From: Companilactobacillus kimchii DSM 13961 = JCM 10707
GTDB taxonomy: Bacteria > Bacillota > Bacilli > Lactobacillales > Lactobacillaceae
Assembly: GCF_001435445.1 (NCBI RefSeq)
Contig: NZ_AZDH01000027.1
Span: forward strand, 267,545 to 331,544
DNA: 64,000 nt
Direction of reading: 5' to 3'
Shown here: positions 25,124 to 34,568 of the stretch, piece by piece
Layout: every line of letters begins with the position of its first letter
How positions within the stretch are numbered: the stretch's first letter is position 1
Made by a program: the position numbers and the translations under genes
Notes under the pieces: model-generated
The model's input: only the letters and a program-made list of their open reading frames with translations
Told to the model about the DNA's origin: nothing
Databases searched by the model: none

Positions 25124-26089
25124 TTAATTATTAATTTGTCGAGCATTAAATTTATGAATTCCGTTGTTTCTCTCTTCGAAGCCTTCTGTTTTACTAACAA
25201 TATACCTAGGACGATCATTAACCTGATCCAAAACTCTACCTAGATAACTTCCTAATATACCAACGGATAACATTAACAATCCTAGACTGAATAGTAAAAT
25301 AGTTACTCCAACAGAAGCAGCATTATAATTTCGACTGGCTATCAAATAGCCTAGATAAAAAACACTACTTACTAAAGGTACCACGGAGAAAATATTAACA
25401 AATTGTAATGGTTTCATTGAAAAGGATGTGATTCCATCTAATGCTAATTTAATCATCTTAGAGAGTGGATATTTGGTTTCTCCAGCAATTCTCTCTTGAC
25501 GATGATACTTCACACTAGTTTGTTTGAAGCCAATCCAAGTCACCTGACCTCTGACAAAGGGATCTTTCTCATGTAATTTCATTAATTGGTTGACAGCCTT
25601 ACGATCCATTAAACGAAAATCACCTGTATCCAAAGGCATATCTATCGTGGCCAACTTTTTAAAGGTTCGATAAAACATTTTAGCAGTGAATTTTTTGAAA
25701 AAGGTCTCACCATCACGTTGCATTCTCTTGCCATAGACGATCTCATAGCCTTCATGCCATTTCTCAATCATTTGAGGAATAACTTCAGGAGGATCCTGCA
25801 AGTCTGCATCCATGACGACGACTGCATCACCCTTGGCATAATTTAGACCCGCTGTAATAGCTATCTGGTGACCAAAGTTACGTGAAAACTCTACTAATTT
25901 AATACTACTATTTTGAGCTAGAGCACGTTTGATAATAGGAACAGATTTATCCTTTGAACCATCATCGACAAAAATCAGCTCGTATCGTTCTTCTTGTTGC
26001 TCAATATAATTAAGCAATGTATCAATGGTTACTTGAATACCAGCCTCTTCATTGAAAACTGGTAATACTATCGATATTAATTGATTCAT
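25124..26089 (-). CDS. Polyprenyl-phosphate GT2 glycosyltransferase (GtrB/YkcC-like)
   Basis: A 321-residue GT2 enzyme. The GT-A core has VLPVFNEE, the UDP-binding FVDDGSKD, and MDADLQDPPEVI carrying the DxD; PLDTGDFRLMD and IAGETKYPLSKM follow. Two C-terminal membrane helices lie at about 232-255 and 263-290. Such enzymes load a sugar onto undecaprenyl phosphate on the inner face. The flipped lipid sugar is then the donor for the GT39 protein encoded 21 bases upstream. B. subtilis ykcB-ykcC shows the same pairing. The ATG at 26089 is preferred over an in-frame TTG two codons earlier. Confidence 0.88.
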   Translation of the reverse strand: MNQLISIVLPVFNEEAGIQVTIDTLLNYIEQQEERYELIFVDDGSKDKSVPIIKRALAQNSSIKLVEFSRNFGHQIAITAGLNYAKGDAVVVMDADLQDPPEVIPQMIEKWHEGYEIVYGKRMQRDGETFFKKFTAKMFYRTFKKLATIDMPLDTGDFRLMDRKAVNQLMKLHEKDPFVRGQVTWIGFKQTSVKYHRQERIAGETKYPLSKMIKLALDGITSFSMKPLQFVNIFSVVPLVSSVFYLGYLIASRNYNAASVGVTILLFSLGLLMLSVGILGSYLGRVLDQVNDRPRYIVSKTEGFEERNNGIHKFNARQINN

Positions 26090-26110
26090 CGTCAATCATT
26101 CCTTTCCGAT

Positions 26111-28561
26111 TTATTTATAGATACTAGATAAATCATACAGGGTACCTGATTGACCAGGACCACCCATACCGCCGCCCATTGAAGGACCACTTGATTTACC
26201 AGACTTTTTCATTTTCTTTAATTGTTTCTTAGTTAATTTCTTCTTACCAGTTGGTTTCTTCATATTGTTTGGTCTATTACCACTACCGTTAGGTGCATTA
26301 TTTCCTTTTGCACCTGATGGTTTTTTACTTGGTTTCGAACCACTTGGTGGGGTTGAACCTTTTTGACCTGAAGGTGCTTTACCACTAGGCATTCCACCTT
26401 GTTTTGAACCTAGATTACCACCATTAGAACTTGGAGCTTTGGTAGAAGAACTCTTAGTCTTTGAAGATACTGTTACTGAACTAGTTGCCACTTGATTATT
26501 ATTGGAACTACTCAATTTAACCTTCTTAGCATGCTTCTTGATCCAACTGACAATTTCATTATTAGAACCACCAGTTTTACCACCGGAATAGTAATACTTC
26601 AGTTTGCCTTCTTTAACTAACTTCTTAAATTGCTTCAATGTGATAGCTTTATCAGTCCCGTTGAAACCACCCATTGCCATAACAGCTTTACCTGTTGCAA
26701 TAATATAAGGAGCAGCAGTACTAGAATCATCAGTTGCAAAAAGATATTCAGCATTACCCTGATGTTTTTCCAAATACTTAAGCAAAGTTGAATCAGTTTG
26801 GGAATTACCCATACCGCCACCACCACCAGCAGAAGATAACAACGATGGCCCTGCACTAGGAATACCATCACTTGAACCAGCTAAGGTTGGTGTCAATGAC
26901 CAATAACTAGGTGCCAACATAATTAAGATTAAAGCAATCGTTGGCCAAATACGTTTATTCTTCAATTTAATAGCAATCCAAGGAAGAACGAATAATGGGA
27001 TCGAAATAATGATTCCAGCAATCAACAAGACCCATGCCAAAGTTGGATAATAATCTGTTAAATACCAAGCTTGTAGAATACTTGTTGAAAGAATAGCTAT
27101 CGGCAAGAGCATTGCCCAAAGCGATTTCTCACGCCACTGTTGAATCATTGTATAGATTCCAATTCCGGCCAAAACCGCAATAGCTGGAGCCAACATAATC
27201 GTATAATAAGGATGGAAGAAACTAGCAACTGAGAAGAATCCAGCCACCGGAACTAACCAGCCTACCCAAAGCCAAAGCTCTTTTCTTTGAGCATTAAGTG
27301 AGTACCATTTTTTCATCTTCGAGCCACGATAATAGGCAAAACTGGAGATTAATCCAAATAGAGCAATTAATAACAGCCAACTGATTTGTGGGCCCAATTC
27401 TTTTTGGAATAATCTAAGCGGACCAGCAGTACCAATATTGAAAGCACCACCACCGGCGCCACCAGTACCTGCACCGCCTTTTTGACCATTTCCTCCGGGT
27501 TGTCCTTTACCACCTGATGGTATCTTAGGTGCACCGTTAGACTTACCTGATTTAGATGGCGGATTTCCCATCTTAGAATTATTTTTACTCTTAGACCCAC
27601 TTGGAGGCGTTGGTTGTTTTGAACTTGATTTCTTACCACTACCACTTGGTGGAGTCATTGATTTACTACTCTTCTTGGAACTCGACATACCTGGGAAAGC
27701 ACCACCAGTACCAGTTGTCTGCCCCAATAATCTTTGAGTCCCGTTATAGCCAAAAGCTAATTCCAAAGCAGAGTTAGTTTCCGAGCCACCTTCATAAGGA
27801 CGACTATTTGAATTAGTCATGTCGACTGATAAAGGCCAAATCAACGTAAAAATTGCCAAGAAAACCGTTGCTATGGATAAATGAACCAATTTCTTTTTCC
27901 ATTTAACGTCACTAGCAATCCAGTAATATAAGTAAAGTGCTGGTAAAATCATGAAAGCCTGTAACATTTTAATATTGAAAGAAAATCCAATTAATGCAAA
28001 ACCAATCCACACATAGCGCTGTTGCTTACTCAAAACGGCTTTTTGGACGAACCAGACCGATAGTAGCAAGAAGAATACCAATGTAGCATCCATATTGTTA
28101 GTTCTCGAATCTGCCACAACAATTGGTGTTAATGTCATAACTAATGCGGCTAAACGAGCTGGAACTTTCCCAAATCGTTTTTGGACCATATTGTAAATGA
28201 GATATACCGAACCAATTCCGAATAGAATTGATGGTAAAACGACACTCCATCCATGAACTCCAAAAATCTTAGCACTAATAGTCATGAACCATAAAGCTAC
28301 TGGTGGCTTATCAACGGTTATGAAACCTGCCGGATCAAAACTGGCATACCAGAAGTTTTTGAAACTTTTTGTCATACTGACAATTGCTGCTGTATAGAAA
28401 TTATTAGCTTCACCTGCTTCCCAGATATTCCAGGCATACAAGAAGGCTGCTAAAATTAAAATAGCAATCAACCAATAGTCATACTTAATATTTCTCAATT
28501 TATGCAGAAAACTATTATGTTCATTTTTTTGAACACGACTAGATTCTTTTGATTCCATCAT
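26111..28561 (-). CDS. GT39/ArnT-like membrane glycosyltransferase (YkcB-like) with low-complexity inserts
   Basis: An 816-residue multi-pass protein of the PMT/ArnT class. Residues 30-245 show the family start: an acidic AGEANNFYT motif (49-57) in the first extracytoplasmic loop and TVDKPPVALW (82-91). Further helices run from about 393 to 560. Two striking low-complexity regions made of Gly, Ser, Pro and Lys interrupt it: about 283-380 in an outer loop (repeated PPSG and GGxG) and about 690-805 at the C-terminus (repeated PSG, KKxxG). It probably transfers a lipid-linked sugar to an envelope acceptor. It is co-transcribed with the GT2 gene and divergent from a two-component system. Confidence 0.85.
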   Translation of the reverse strand: MMESKESSRVQKNEHNSFLHKLRNIKYDYWLIAILILAAFLYAWNIWEAGEANNFYTAAIVSMTKSFKNFWYASFDPAGFITVDKPPVALWFMTISAKIFGVHGWSVVLPSILFGIGSVYLIYNMVQKRFGKVPARLAALVMTLTPIVVADSRTNNMDATLVFFLLLSVWFVQKAVLSKQQRYVWIGFALIGFSFNIKMLQAFMILPALYLYYWIASDVKWKKKLVHLSIATVFLAIFTLIWPLSVDMTNSNSRPYEGGSETNSALELAFGYNGTQRLLGQTTGTGGAFPGMSSSKKSSKSMTPPSGSGKKSSSKQPTPPSGSKSKNNSKMGNPPSKSGKSNGAPKIPSGGKGQPGGNGQKGGAGTGGAGGGAFNIGTAGPLRLFQKELGPQISWLLLIALFGLISSFAYYRGSKMKKWYSLNAQRKELWLWVGWLVPVAGFFSVASFFHPYYTIMLAPAIAVLAGIGIYTMIQQWREKSLWAMLLPIAILSTSILQAWYLTDYYPTLAWVLLIAGIIISIPLFVLPWIAIKLKNKRIWPTIALILIMLAPSYWSLTPTLAGSSDGIPSAGPSLLSSAGGGGGMGNSQTDSTLLKYLEKHQGNAEYLFATDDSSTAAPYIIATGKAVMAMGGFNGTDKAITLKQFKKLVKEGKLKYYYSGGKTGGSNNEIVSWIKKHAKKVKLSSSNNNQVATSSVTVSSKTKSSSTKAPSSNGGNLGSKQGGMPSGKAPSGQKGSTPPSGSKPSKKPSGAKGNNAPNGSGNRPNNMKKPTGKKKLTKKQLKKMKKSGKSSGPSMGGGMGGPGQSGTLYDLSSIYK

Positions 28562-28577
28562 CTATCTTCTCCTATCT

Positions 28578-28655
28578 CTAAAAAGCTATATTGATTAAAA
28601 AACAAATGACTGAATAAACTAGAATCGATAATAAAATCGGTTGTAAATTTCTCAT
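28578..28655 (-). CDS. 25-aa hydrophobic leader peptide upstream of the GT39 gene
   Basis: A 25-codon ORF with a GAAAGGAATT ribosome-binding site, 16 bases ahead of the GT39 start. Apart from MRNLQP it is one hydrophobic stretch (ILLSILVYSVICFLINIAF). It is in the same operon and after the presumed promoter. It could be a membrane micropeptide partner of the transferase or a translated leader. Small size keeps confidence moderate. Confidence 0.5.
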   Translation of the reverse strand: MRNLQPILLSILVYSVICFLINIAF

Positions 28656-28702
28656 CTGTTCAATTCCTTTCTTAACGACAGGAACAAGATTAGACAAACT
28701 AA

Positions 28703-28723
28703 CTTAAATTAAGCTTAAATTAA
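28703..28723. promoter_or_regulatory. Tandem OmpR-type operator between GT39 operon and two-component system
   Basis: Two copies of CTTAAATTAA whose starts are 11 bp apart. This is the one-helical-turn spacing bound by OmpR/PhoB-type dimers. The second copy overlaps the -35 region 17 bp upstream of a TATACT -10 (28735-28740) of the regulator gene. Confidence 0.6.
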
Positions 28724-28770
28724 AATTTATGTTTTATACTTATTGTTAGAATTTGCAAAAGGAGATTCTT

Positions 28771-29463
28771 ATGTCAAATAATATTAGGATTTTAGTAGTG
28801 GAAGATGATGAGAACTTAGCAAGTAACATTGCTACCTTCTTATCAGATTTTTCCGAAGTCGATATTGAAAGCGACGGCTTAAGTGGGAAGTTTGCCGCTA
28901 CCGAAAATGTTTATGATCTAATTATTTTAGATATCATGTTACCCGAAATGAATGGCTATGATGTGTTAAAGAATATCAGAACTGACGGTATCAATACTCC
29001 CGTTTTAATTTTGACCGCCAAAGCCGAATTGGATGACAAAGTTCACGGTTTCAATTTGGGAGCGGACGATTACTTAACCAAACCGTTTCATCGTGAAGAA
29101 TTATTAGTACGAGTTAAAGCTTTGTTAAAAAGAAGTGGTGCTTTAACTGATGATTCAATCATTAAAATTAATAACTTAGAAGTAAATTTGAATAATCACG
29201 AAATTTTGGCTAATCGACAAAAAATCGAATTAAATGGTAAGGAATATGATTTACTAGTTTATTTATTGCAAAACAAAAATACCATTTTAACCAAAGACCA
29301 AATTTTTGAACGTATTTGGGGCTTTGATTCGGATACTTCAATTACAGTTGTTGAAGTCTATATGAGTAATCTACGTAAAAAATTACGTCCTTCAGGCAAC
29401 GATAACTTAATCAAAACTATTAGAAACGTTGGGTATATTTTCCAAGATGAAAATGAAATCTAA
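28771..29463 (+). CDS. OmpR-family response regulator
   Basis: A 230-residue regulator with receiver domain 1-120 (acidic pair ED at 11-12, phosphoacceptor D54 in LIILDIMLPEM, the conserved TAKAELDDK and K in YLTKPF) and a C-terminal winged helix (ELNGKEYDLLVYLLQN... VVEVYMSNLRKKL). It acts with the histidine kinase whose start overlaps its end. Its likely targets are itself and the divergent glycosyltransferase operon, judging from the tandem repeat between them. The ATG at 28771 follows AAAGGAG. Confidence 0.93.
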   Translation: MSNNIRILVVEDDENLASNIATFLSDFSEVDIESDGLSGKFAATENVYDLIILDIMLPEMNGYDVLKNIRTDGINTPVLILTAKAELDDKVHGFNLGADDYLTKPFHREELLVRVKALLKRSGALTDDSIIKINNLEVNLNNHEILANRQKIELNGKEYDLLVYLLQNKNTILTKDQIFERIWGFDSDTSITVVEVYMSNLRKKLRPSGNDNLIKTIRNVGYIFQDENEI

Positions 29464-30778
29464 ACAGAGTACTATTACTCGTCGTCAACAATTCAAATTA
29501 TTTCTTTCAATCATGGCCGCCTTTGCCATTATTTTCTTAACCTTGGGATTAATTATCTTTAATCTTTTTCAATCATCTACTTATAAGAGTATTGATAAAG
29601 ATATTAAGATTGAAATGGCTTCTGTAAAAAAGCAACCTAATATGAAACAAGATGATTCCCAAATGGGACCGCATGATCCAAATAATCACTTTGAAAACAA
29701 AAAAAAGGAACCTAGTCCCAAGGCTCCCTTCCAGGCTTCAATTTTAGTTTTTGATGACAATGGTAAATTATTGAATAAATCCAGTTTAGGAAATCGTTAT
29801 TCTATACTAAAAAATATAAAATTAAATAAAAAATCTCTTAACAAAAAACAAACTTTACTTGTTAAGAATATGAATTTCCGGTCAATATTAATAAAAGTCT
29901 CAAAAAATAATAATAATCCAATGTATGCTGGCCATTATGTTTTGATCATGCAAAACATTGATACACAGATTCAAGCTATGACGAATTTCATTAAAATCTT
30001 GTCACTTACCTTCTTTATTTTTTGGGTAATCGCCTTAGTAGTTTCTTATTTTCTGGCTCGTATCAATATGTTACCAATCGTTAAATCTTGGAAACAACAG
30101 ACTGAATTTGTTAACGATGCTGCCCACGAATTAAGAACACCTCTAACGATCATTCAAGGTAAATTAGAATACATGCTGACTAAACCCAATAAAAAAATCA
30201 TTGACGAAGCTGAATCGATTTCAGTTTCACTTGATGAAGTCAGTCGTCTAAACAATTTGACTAACAATCTATTGGATCTAGCAAGATTTGACCAAGCTAC
30301 AACGGAACTACACTTTGAATATACTCAACCAGAATTCTTTCTTAAAGATCCAATTGAACCTTTCAAAGATATCATCAATTCACAGTCCAAAGTCTTTCAA
30401 ATCAACCTTTATCACCATCCTACACTCTATTTGGATCGAGATAAAATCAAGCAACTATTAATTATCCTCTTAGACAATGCCACTAAATATACTCCGAAAA
30501 ATGGAACCATTAGGATCTATGATCAAATTGAGGGCTCCAAGTATCAATTCATCATTTCTGATACTGGTGTTGGAATTAGTGACGCCGACAAACAAAAAGT
30601 GTTTCATCGCTTTTACCGAGTTGATAAATCGCGGAATCAAAGCAGTGGTGGACATGGACTAGGTTTAGCAATCGCCAAACAGATTGTGGAAAATCACCAC
30701 GGGAGAATTTTTGTTCAAGATAATCTCCCACATGGCAGCGAATTTGTCGTTGAGTTACCAATCAAGAAAAATCATTAA
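29447..30778 (+). CDS. Sensor histidine kinase
   Basis: A 443-residue kinase. Membrane helices at about 18-41 and 184-204 enclose an extracytoplasmic sensor of about 140 residues, rich in Lys/Asn/Pro at its start. HisKA follows with H227 (NDAAHELRTPLTI), then the ATPase domain with N box (LLDNATKYTP), DTGVGI and GHGLGLAIAKQIV. No HAMP domain is obvious between TM2 and HisKA. The gene overlaps the response regulator by 17 bases; a second ATG two codons later is possible. The signal is unknown; envelope or glycosylation state is likely from the neighbours. Confidence 0.93.
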   Translation: MKMKSKQSTITRRQQFKLFLSIMAAFAIIFLTLGLIIFNLFQSSTYKSIDKDIKIEMASVKKQPNMKQDDSQMGPHDPNNHFENKKKEPSPKAPFQASILVFDDNGKLLNKSSLGNRYSILKNIKLNKKSLNKKQTLLVKNMNFRSILIKVSKNNNNPMYAGHYVLIMQNIDTQIQAMTNFIKILSLTFFIFWVIALVVSYFLARINMLPIVKSWKQQTEFVNDAAHELRTPLTIIQGKLEYMLTKPNKKIIDEAESISVSLDEVSRLNNLTNNLLDLARFDQATTELHFEYTQPEFFLKDPIEPFKDIINSQSKVFQINLYHHPTLYLDRDKIKQLLIILLDNATKYTPKNGTIRIYDQIEGSKYQFIISDTGVGISDADKQKVFHRFYRVDKSRNQSSGGHGLGLAIAKQIVENHHGRIFVQDNLPHGSEFVVELPIKKNH

Positions 30779-30808
30779 AACAATAACTTCCACTATTGCT
30801 TATTCTAA

Positions 30809-30869
30809 GTAGTATCCATTTAGAGACGTAATTACATACGCCCGTTCTAAATAGATACTGCTATTTTTA
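30809..30869 (+). terminator. Terminator of the two-component operon
   Basis: Long stem AGTAGTATCCATTTAGA / TCTAAATAGATACTGCT with a T-run. The rest up to 31067 is AT-rich without a gene. Confidence 0.8.
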
Positions 30870-31067
30870 TCCAATTCTCCGAAAAAATCACTTTTTTTAT
30901 TTCTCATATAAACACCCTTTAGAAACGTGTATTTTATTAATATTTTTAATATGTTTTTTAATATTTTGCACTTCATTTCACAAAAAAATGACTCTATTAA
31001 TTTGAATCATAAAAAAATTATTCAGATGATAAGATATCAAAATCATGTTTGAGGGAGTGCTGCTTAT

Positions 31068-33986
31068 ATGAAAATTAAAACCATACCTTTACTATGCTTA
31101 TTATCCTTTTTAAGCATTCTTTTTCTATGCTTTAAACCCGCTACCACGGTTAAAGCTGCACCAATGACTGATGCTGATGTTGCCGAACAATACCAACACA
31201 AGGAAAATACTGAATTAATTATCAGCTATGTCCTAGAAGAAAAGAAAGAATTAATTTTGAAAACAGATGTCAAAGATATGCTCGACATTGAAGCCTTAAA
31301 AAAGGAACTTGGAGACTCCAATGTAACAAGTAATAATGAAAAATTAGAAACAACCGTTACTTTAAATAAAGCTAACACTAATTCTTTCAAACTTTTCGTC
31401 AATAATAAAAAACCTTTTCAGCTATCGGTACTGAAAACTAATGGTGAAAACATCTTCGACTACGAATTAAACCAGCCTGAAAAATATTCTGGTGAAGTAT
31501 CAGAGATCGACGATACTGCAGATGATGCTAACGAAGCTGGTTGGACATTTGCAGAACACCTTCGTGTAAGCGAAGGTCCCATTAAAGAGTATTCCGACGG
31601 AACTAGTACTCGCCCATATCTTTATTTTGGGGATTATAATTACGCTATCCGTCGTGCTTCAATCAGTGATTCCTACGAACCTAGTGGCAAATCTCGTGTA
31701 AATAATCTAACTGCCGCGGGTTCAGCCATTCTTTATGCCGAGAAAGGTAGCCGTATTTTAGATGGTCCCACTGCTCCAGGTAATCACATTTTCACCGACC
31801 ATTATGGTGACAATCAGAAAGGTGATTATGATGCTTCAGAAATTATTAATATGGGACTTTCACCATTAGGAATTGAAGATCGACCAAATGGATCACCTAG
31901 AACTTTCGTTTCTAATGATTTGTTTAACTACGTTGTATCATCAGATGGTAACGGTGTTCCCGGTACTTCTGGTCCTAACAAACTAGGTCAAAGTTACTCT
32001 ATGTTAGACACACCAAAATTTTATTACCGAACTAATCCACAAACTGGCTTAGAAGAACAAAAAATGGTTTTCAAGCAGAAAGCTTACTTCGTCGACAAAA
32101 AACATCGTCCCAATCCAGAACTTACTACCACTATTAAACTTAGTTTCAATAAAATGGGACGTGTCGTTACCAATATTAAATTTAAAAATACTGGTAAGGA
32201 ACTTTTTAAAAACTTCATCGGTTTCTCTAACCATGATTTATCATTAAATGAAGATGACAAAGAAGTTACCGATGCTAAAGGTCGCCGGATTGGTAATTAT
32301 TTGAAGTTACGTACTTTAGGTAACGGTCGTGGTATGTATATGCAATCAGAAGATAATCGAGTACGTACTAGTTATTTTACTAACCAAACTAATGGCCCTG
32401 ATGCTTGGGCTGCTCGTTCATCAAGTAGCTCCCATATTGCTACCAAAGGATACAGTTATAATCCCGGTTTGATTGGTGTTGTCGCTCTTAGAGAAAGGTA
32501 TTATCCATGGAAAATTGGTAAACCTAAGGATTCCGGTTTTCCACTCTATATCCCTACTAAATATCACAATAAAAAGACTAAACACTTTGTCTCTCCTTAC
32601 GTACCTGATCACCTATTCAATGCCTTCAATGATCAATACGACGCTGGTGACTCCAGAAGAACAGATGATGCTGGCGGAAGATTGGGTGCTGCGGAAGATG
32701 AAAGTACGTGGGACGCTGGTTTAACCATGAGAACTGCTCCGCAAGATTTATCCGTTGGTAAAACAGTTGAAATGGAATATACATCTCAAATTGATGTTAG
32801 AGGAAAAACTTTCAGTCCAGTTATTCAGCTAGATTTAAATGGTACTGATGATAATCCTCAGATTCTACCAATCAGTCAAAGTGAATTACCCCTAACTGGT
32901 ATGTGGTATGACTTTGATAGTACTGATGTAACAATGTATTATTCCATTGATAGTGAAAACCCTGAAGATTTTAAAGTATTATTCGATGCCAAGCAATCCG
33001 AAAAAGAAGCTACTGTTGGTAAACACCATGAAATCAAAGGCCAAAAAATTTCTCTTAATGATTTCAAAGAAAACAAACATAAGATTCGTTTCTATATGAA
33101 AGATAAAGAGGGCAATATTTCCAATCTCAAAGAGCACGTTATTAAATTCAAAAAACCCGCAACTGTTGAACCTCAAATCAGTGTGGTTTCTCCTGGTTCT
33201 ACCAGAAATGAACCATATAATCCAATGATGCACAAAATGACACTTGAGGGATATTGGAATGATAAAGATAGCGAACAAATCAAAAGTATTTCTTATACGA
33301 TTGATAGCCATGAGGAGAAGACCATCAGTGAAAACCTGGATAATCCTAAACTAGGTGAATCTAACCCTTGGAAAATTGAAGATCTAGACATTAAGAATTG
33401 TAATGACTTTGATGTTCATACGCTTGAAATGCGAATAGTCGATACAGAAGATCACATCGGCAGCGACTTCTTCTATTTCTGTCATGTTGCTGGTAACCTA
33501 ATTTTAACAGCACCTGAAGAAATTGACTTCGGTACCATTTCAGTTTCACCAACTACTGAAAGTATGGCTCAACCAAAAATTGACGAAGGAAAAGTTATTT
33601 TAGACGATTACCGTGAAAAAGATTCTAATCCGATTTCTATTAGTCTTTCAATGAGTAAGTTTTATCAAGAAGAGACAGAAAATCACAACGATGAGGATAA
33701 CGGAGATGACTCTGGTTCCTCTAATGATCCTGATAGAAGAAGCATTGACCCTGATAGAAAATATTTGCTTCACGACGTTTATTGGAAAAATAAAAGAGTT
33801 AATAGTCGTGACATCATTATTGGTAAATCTACTGGTAAAACTGGAGATGAATGGGAATACACAACCGATTTCACCAAACGGATTTTAAAGAACCTCAAAA
33901 TCGGTTTCCGTGCAGGAACTACTGGTTCTCCTAATGGTAAATACGTCAGTCATTGGACATGGCAAACCGTTGATTCAGTTAAATAA
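31068..33986 (+). CDS. Large secreted surface protein with degenerate WxL-like C-terminus
   Basis: A 972-residue exported protein with signal peptide 1-32 (ending TTVKAAP). There is no LPxTG motif and no membrane anchor. Residues from about 150 contain the repertoire seen in WxL-cluster proteins (GWTFAEHLRVSEGPIKEY..., YLYFGDYNYAIRRA). The last 150 residues start like a WxL domain (APEEIDFGTISV) and end GKYVSHWTWQT. Here the terminal WxL motif reads WTW, not WTL, and the domain contains an acidic Asp/Asn insert (about 865-890). It probably sits non-covalently on the wall. No csc operon surrounds it. Function may be adhesion; unproven. Confidence 0.65.
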   Translation: MKIKTIPLLCLLSFLSILFLCFKPATTVKAAPMTDADVAEQYQHKENTELIISYVLEEKKELILKTDVKDMLDIEALKKELGDSNVTSNNEKLETTVTLNKANTNSFKLFVNNKKPFQLSVLKTNGENIFDYELNQPEKYSGEVSEIDDTADDANEAGWTFAEHLRVSEGPIKEYSDGTSTRPYLYFGDYNYAIRRASISDSYEPSGKSRVNNLTAAGSAILYAEKGSRILDGPTAPGNHIFTDHYGDNQKGDYDASEIINMGLSPLGIEDRPNGSPRTFVSNDLFNYVVSSDGNGVPGTSGPNKLGQSYSMLDTPKFYYRTNPQTGLEEQKMVFKQKAYFVDKKHRPNPELTTTIKLSFNKMGRVVTNIKFKNTGKELFKNFIGFSNHDLSLNEDDKEVTDAKGRRIGNYLKLRTLGNGRGMYMQSEDNRVRTSYFTNQTNGPDAWAARSSSSSHIATKGYSYNPGLIGVVALRERYYPWKIGKPKDSGFPLYIPTKYHNKKTKHFVSPYVPDHLFNAFNDQYDAGDSRRTDDAGGRLGAAEDESTWDAGLTMRTAPQDLSVGKTVEMEYTSQIDVRGKTFSPVIQLDLNGTDDNPQILPISQSELPLTGMWYDFDSTDVTMYYSIDSENPEDFKVLFDAKQSEKEATVGKHHEIKGQKISLNDFKENKHKIRFYMKDKEGNISNLKEHVIKFKKPATVEPQISVVSPGSTRNEPYNPMMHKMTLEGYWNDKDSEQIKSISYTIDSHEEKTISENLDNPKLGESNPWKIEDLDIKNCNDFDVHTLEMRIVDTEDHIGSDFFYFCHVAGNLILTAPEEIDFGTISVSPTTESMAQPKIDEGKVILDDYREKDSNPISISLSMSKFYQEETENHNDEDNGDDSGSSNDPDRRSIDPDRKYLLHDVYWKNKRVNSRDIIIGKSTGKTGDEWEYTTDFTKRILKNLKIGFRAGTTGSPNGKYVSHWTWQTVDSVK

Positions 33987-33987
33987 T

Positions 33988-34029
33988 AAAAAAGAAGACA
34001 AAACTTGCAATCTGGTTTTGTCTTCTTTT
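33988..34029 (+). terminator. Terminator of the surface protein gene
   Basis: AAAAGAAGACAAAAC / GTTTTGTCTTCTTTT hairpin. Confidence 0.9.
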
Positions 34030-34077
34030 GCTTTATACGATATCATTTAGTTAATATTTATATTTTGAGGTGTCATT

Positions 34078-34521
34078 ATGGATAAAGAAAAAATACATGA
34101 CTATTGGTTTAAATTCTTAAGAGATAAGAACTCACTCTATTATCCTTTGGGCGATATCACAATCTTTGGCGGTGATCCAGACAAGTTAGCTCATTTGGTT
34201 TATGACGGTACTAAAACAGCTACCACTTCGTCATATGAACTCTACACTGCTGATGAGTACATGCCTCAAGTTGGTGACTATAACATCATTCTCGATGGCA
34301 ATGATGAACCACTCTGTATTACAGAAACACTTGTTACTGAAGTCGTTCCCTTCAAGTATGTCAGTGCTGAACACGCCTACCATGAAGGCGAAGGTGATCG
34401 TACTTTAGACTATTGGCGAGAAGTTCATGAGGATTTCTTTAAAAAAGAATATCAAGAGGCAGGAAAAGAATTTAACGATGAAATTCCTTGTTTGTGCGAA
34501 GTATTTAAACGTATCTACTAA
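34078..34521 (+). CDS. ASCH-domain protein
   Basis: A 147-residue ASCH (PUA-like) protein. Typical segments: FGGDPDKLAHLVYDGTKTATTSSYELY (substrate-pocket region with the conserved K-T-x-T), GDYNIILDGNDEPLCITETLVTEVVPF and the C-terminal DYWREVHEDFF...EEFN/ C-E-V-F-K-R. Family members bind or hydrolyse modified nucleosides or RNA; E. coli YqfB hydrolyses N4-acetylcytidine. This longer Firmicutes type has no assigned substrate. It is monocistronic. Confidence 0.88.
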   Translation: MDKEKIHDYWFKFLRDKNSLYYPLGDITIFGGDPDKLAHLVYDGTKTATTSSYELYTADEYMPQVGDYNIILDGNDEPLCITETLVTEVVPFKYVSAEHAYHEGEGDRTLDYWREVHEDFFKKEYQEAGKEFNDEIPCLCEVFKRIY

Positions 34522-34568
34522 AAAACATATCTCTAACCTTAATTGGGTTACGAGATATGTTTTTTTTA
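34521..34568. terminator. Bidirectional terminator between ASCH gene and mscL
   Basis: Stem ACATATCTC..TAACC / GGGTTA..GAGATATGT with A-run before and T-run after; it serves both convergent genes and overlaps the mscL stop region. Confidence 0.85.

Noticed and set aside
27367..27645. A 92-codon Val/Gln-rich frame inside the GT39 gene
   Set aside because: Arises from the repetitive Gly/Ser/Pro codons read out of frame.
26161..27660. Repetitive DNA that might suggest a CRISPR or tandem repeat array
   Set aside because: Repeats are short, irregular and in frame with a coding low-complexity protein; no spacer structure. No CRISPR array was seen anywhere in the window.
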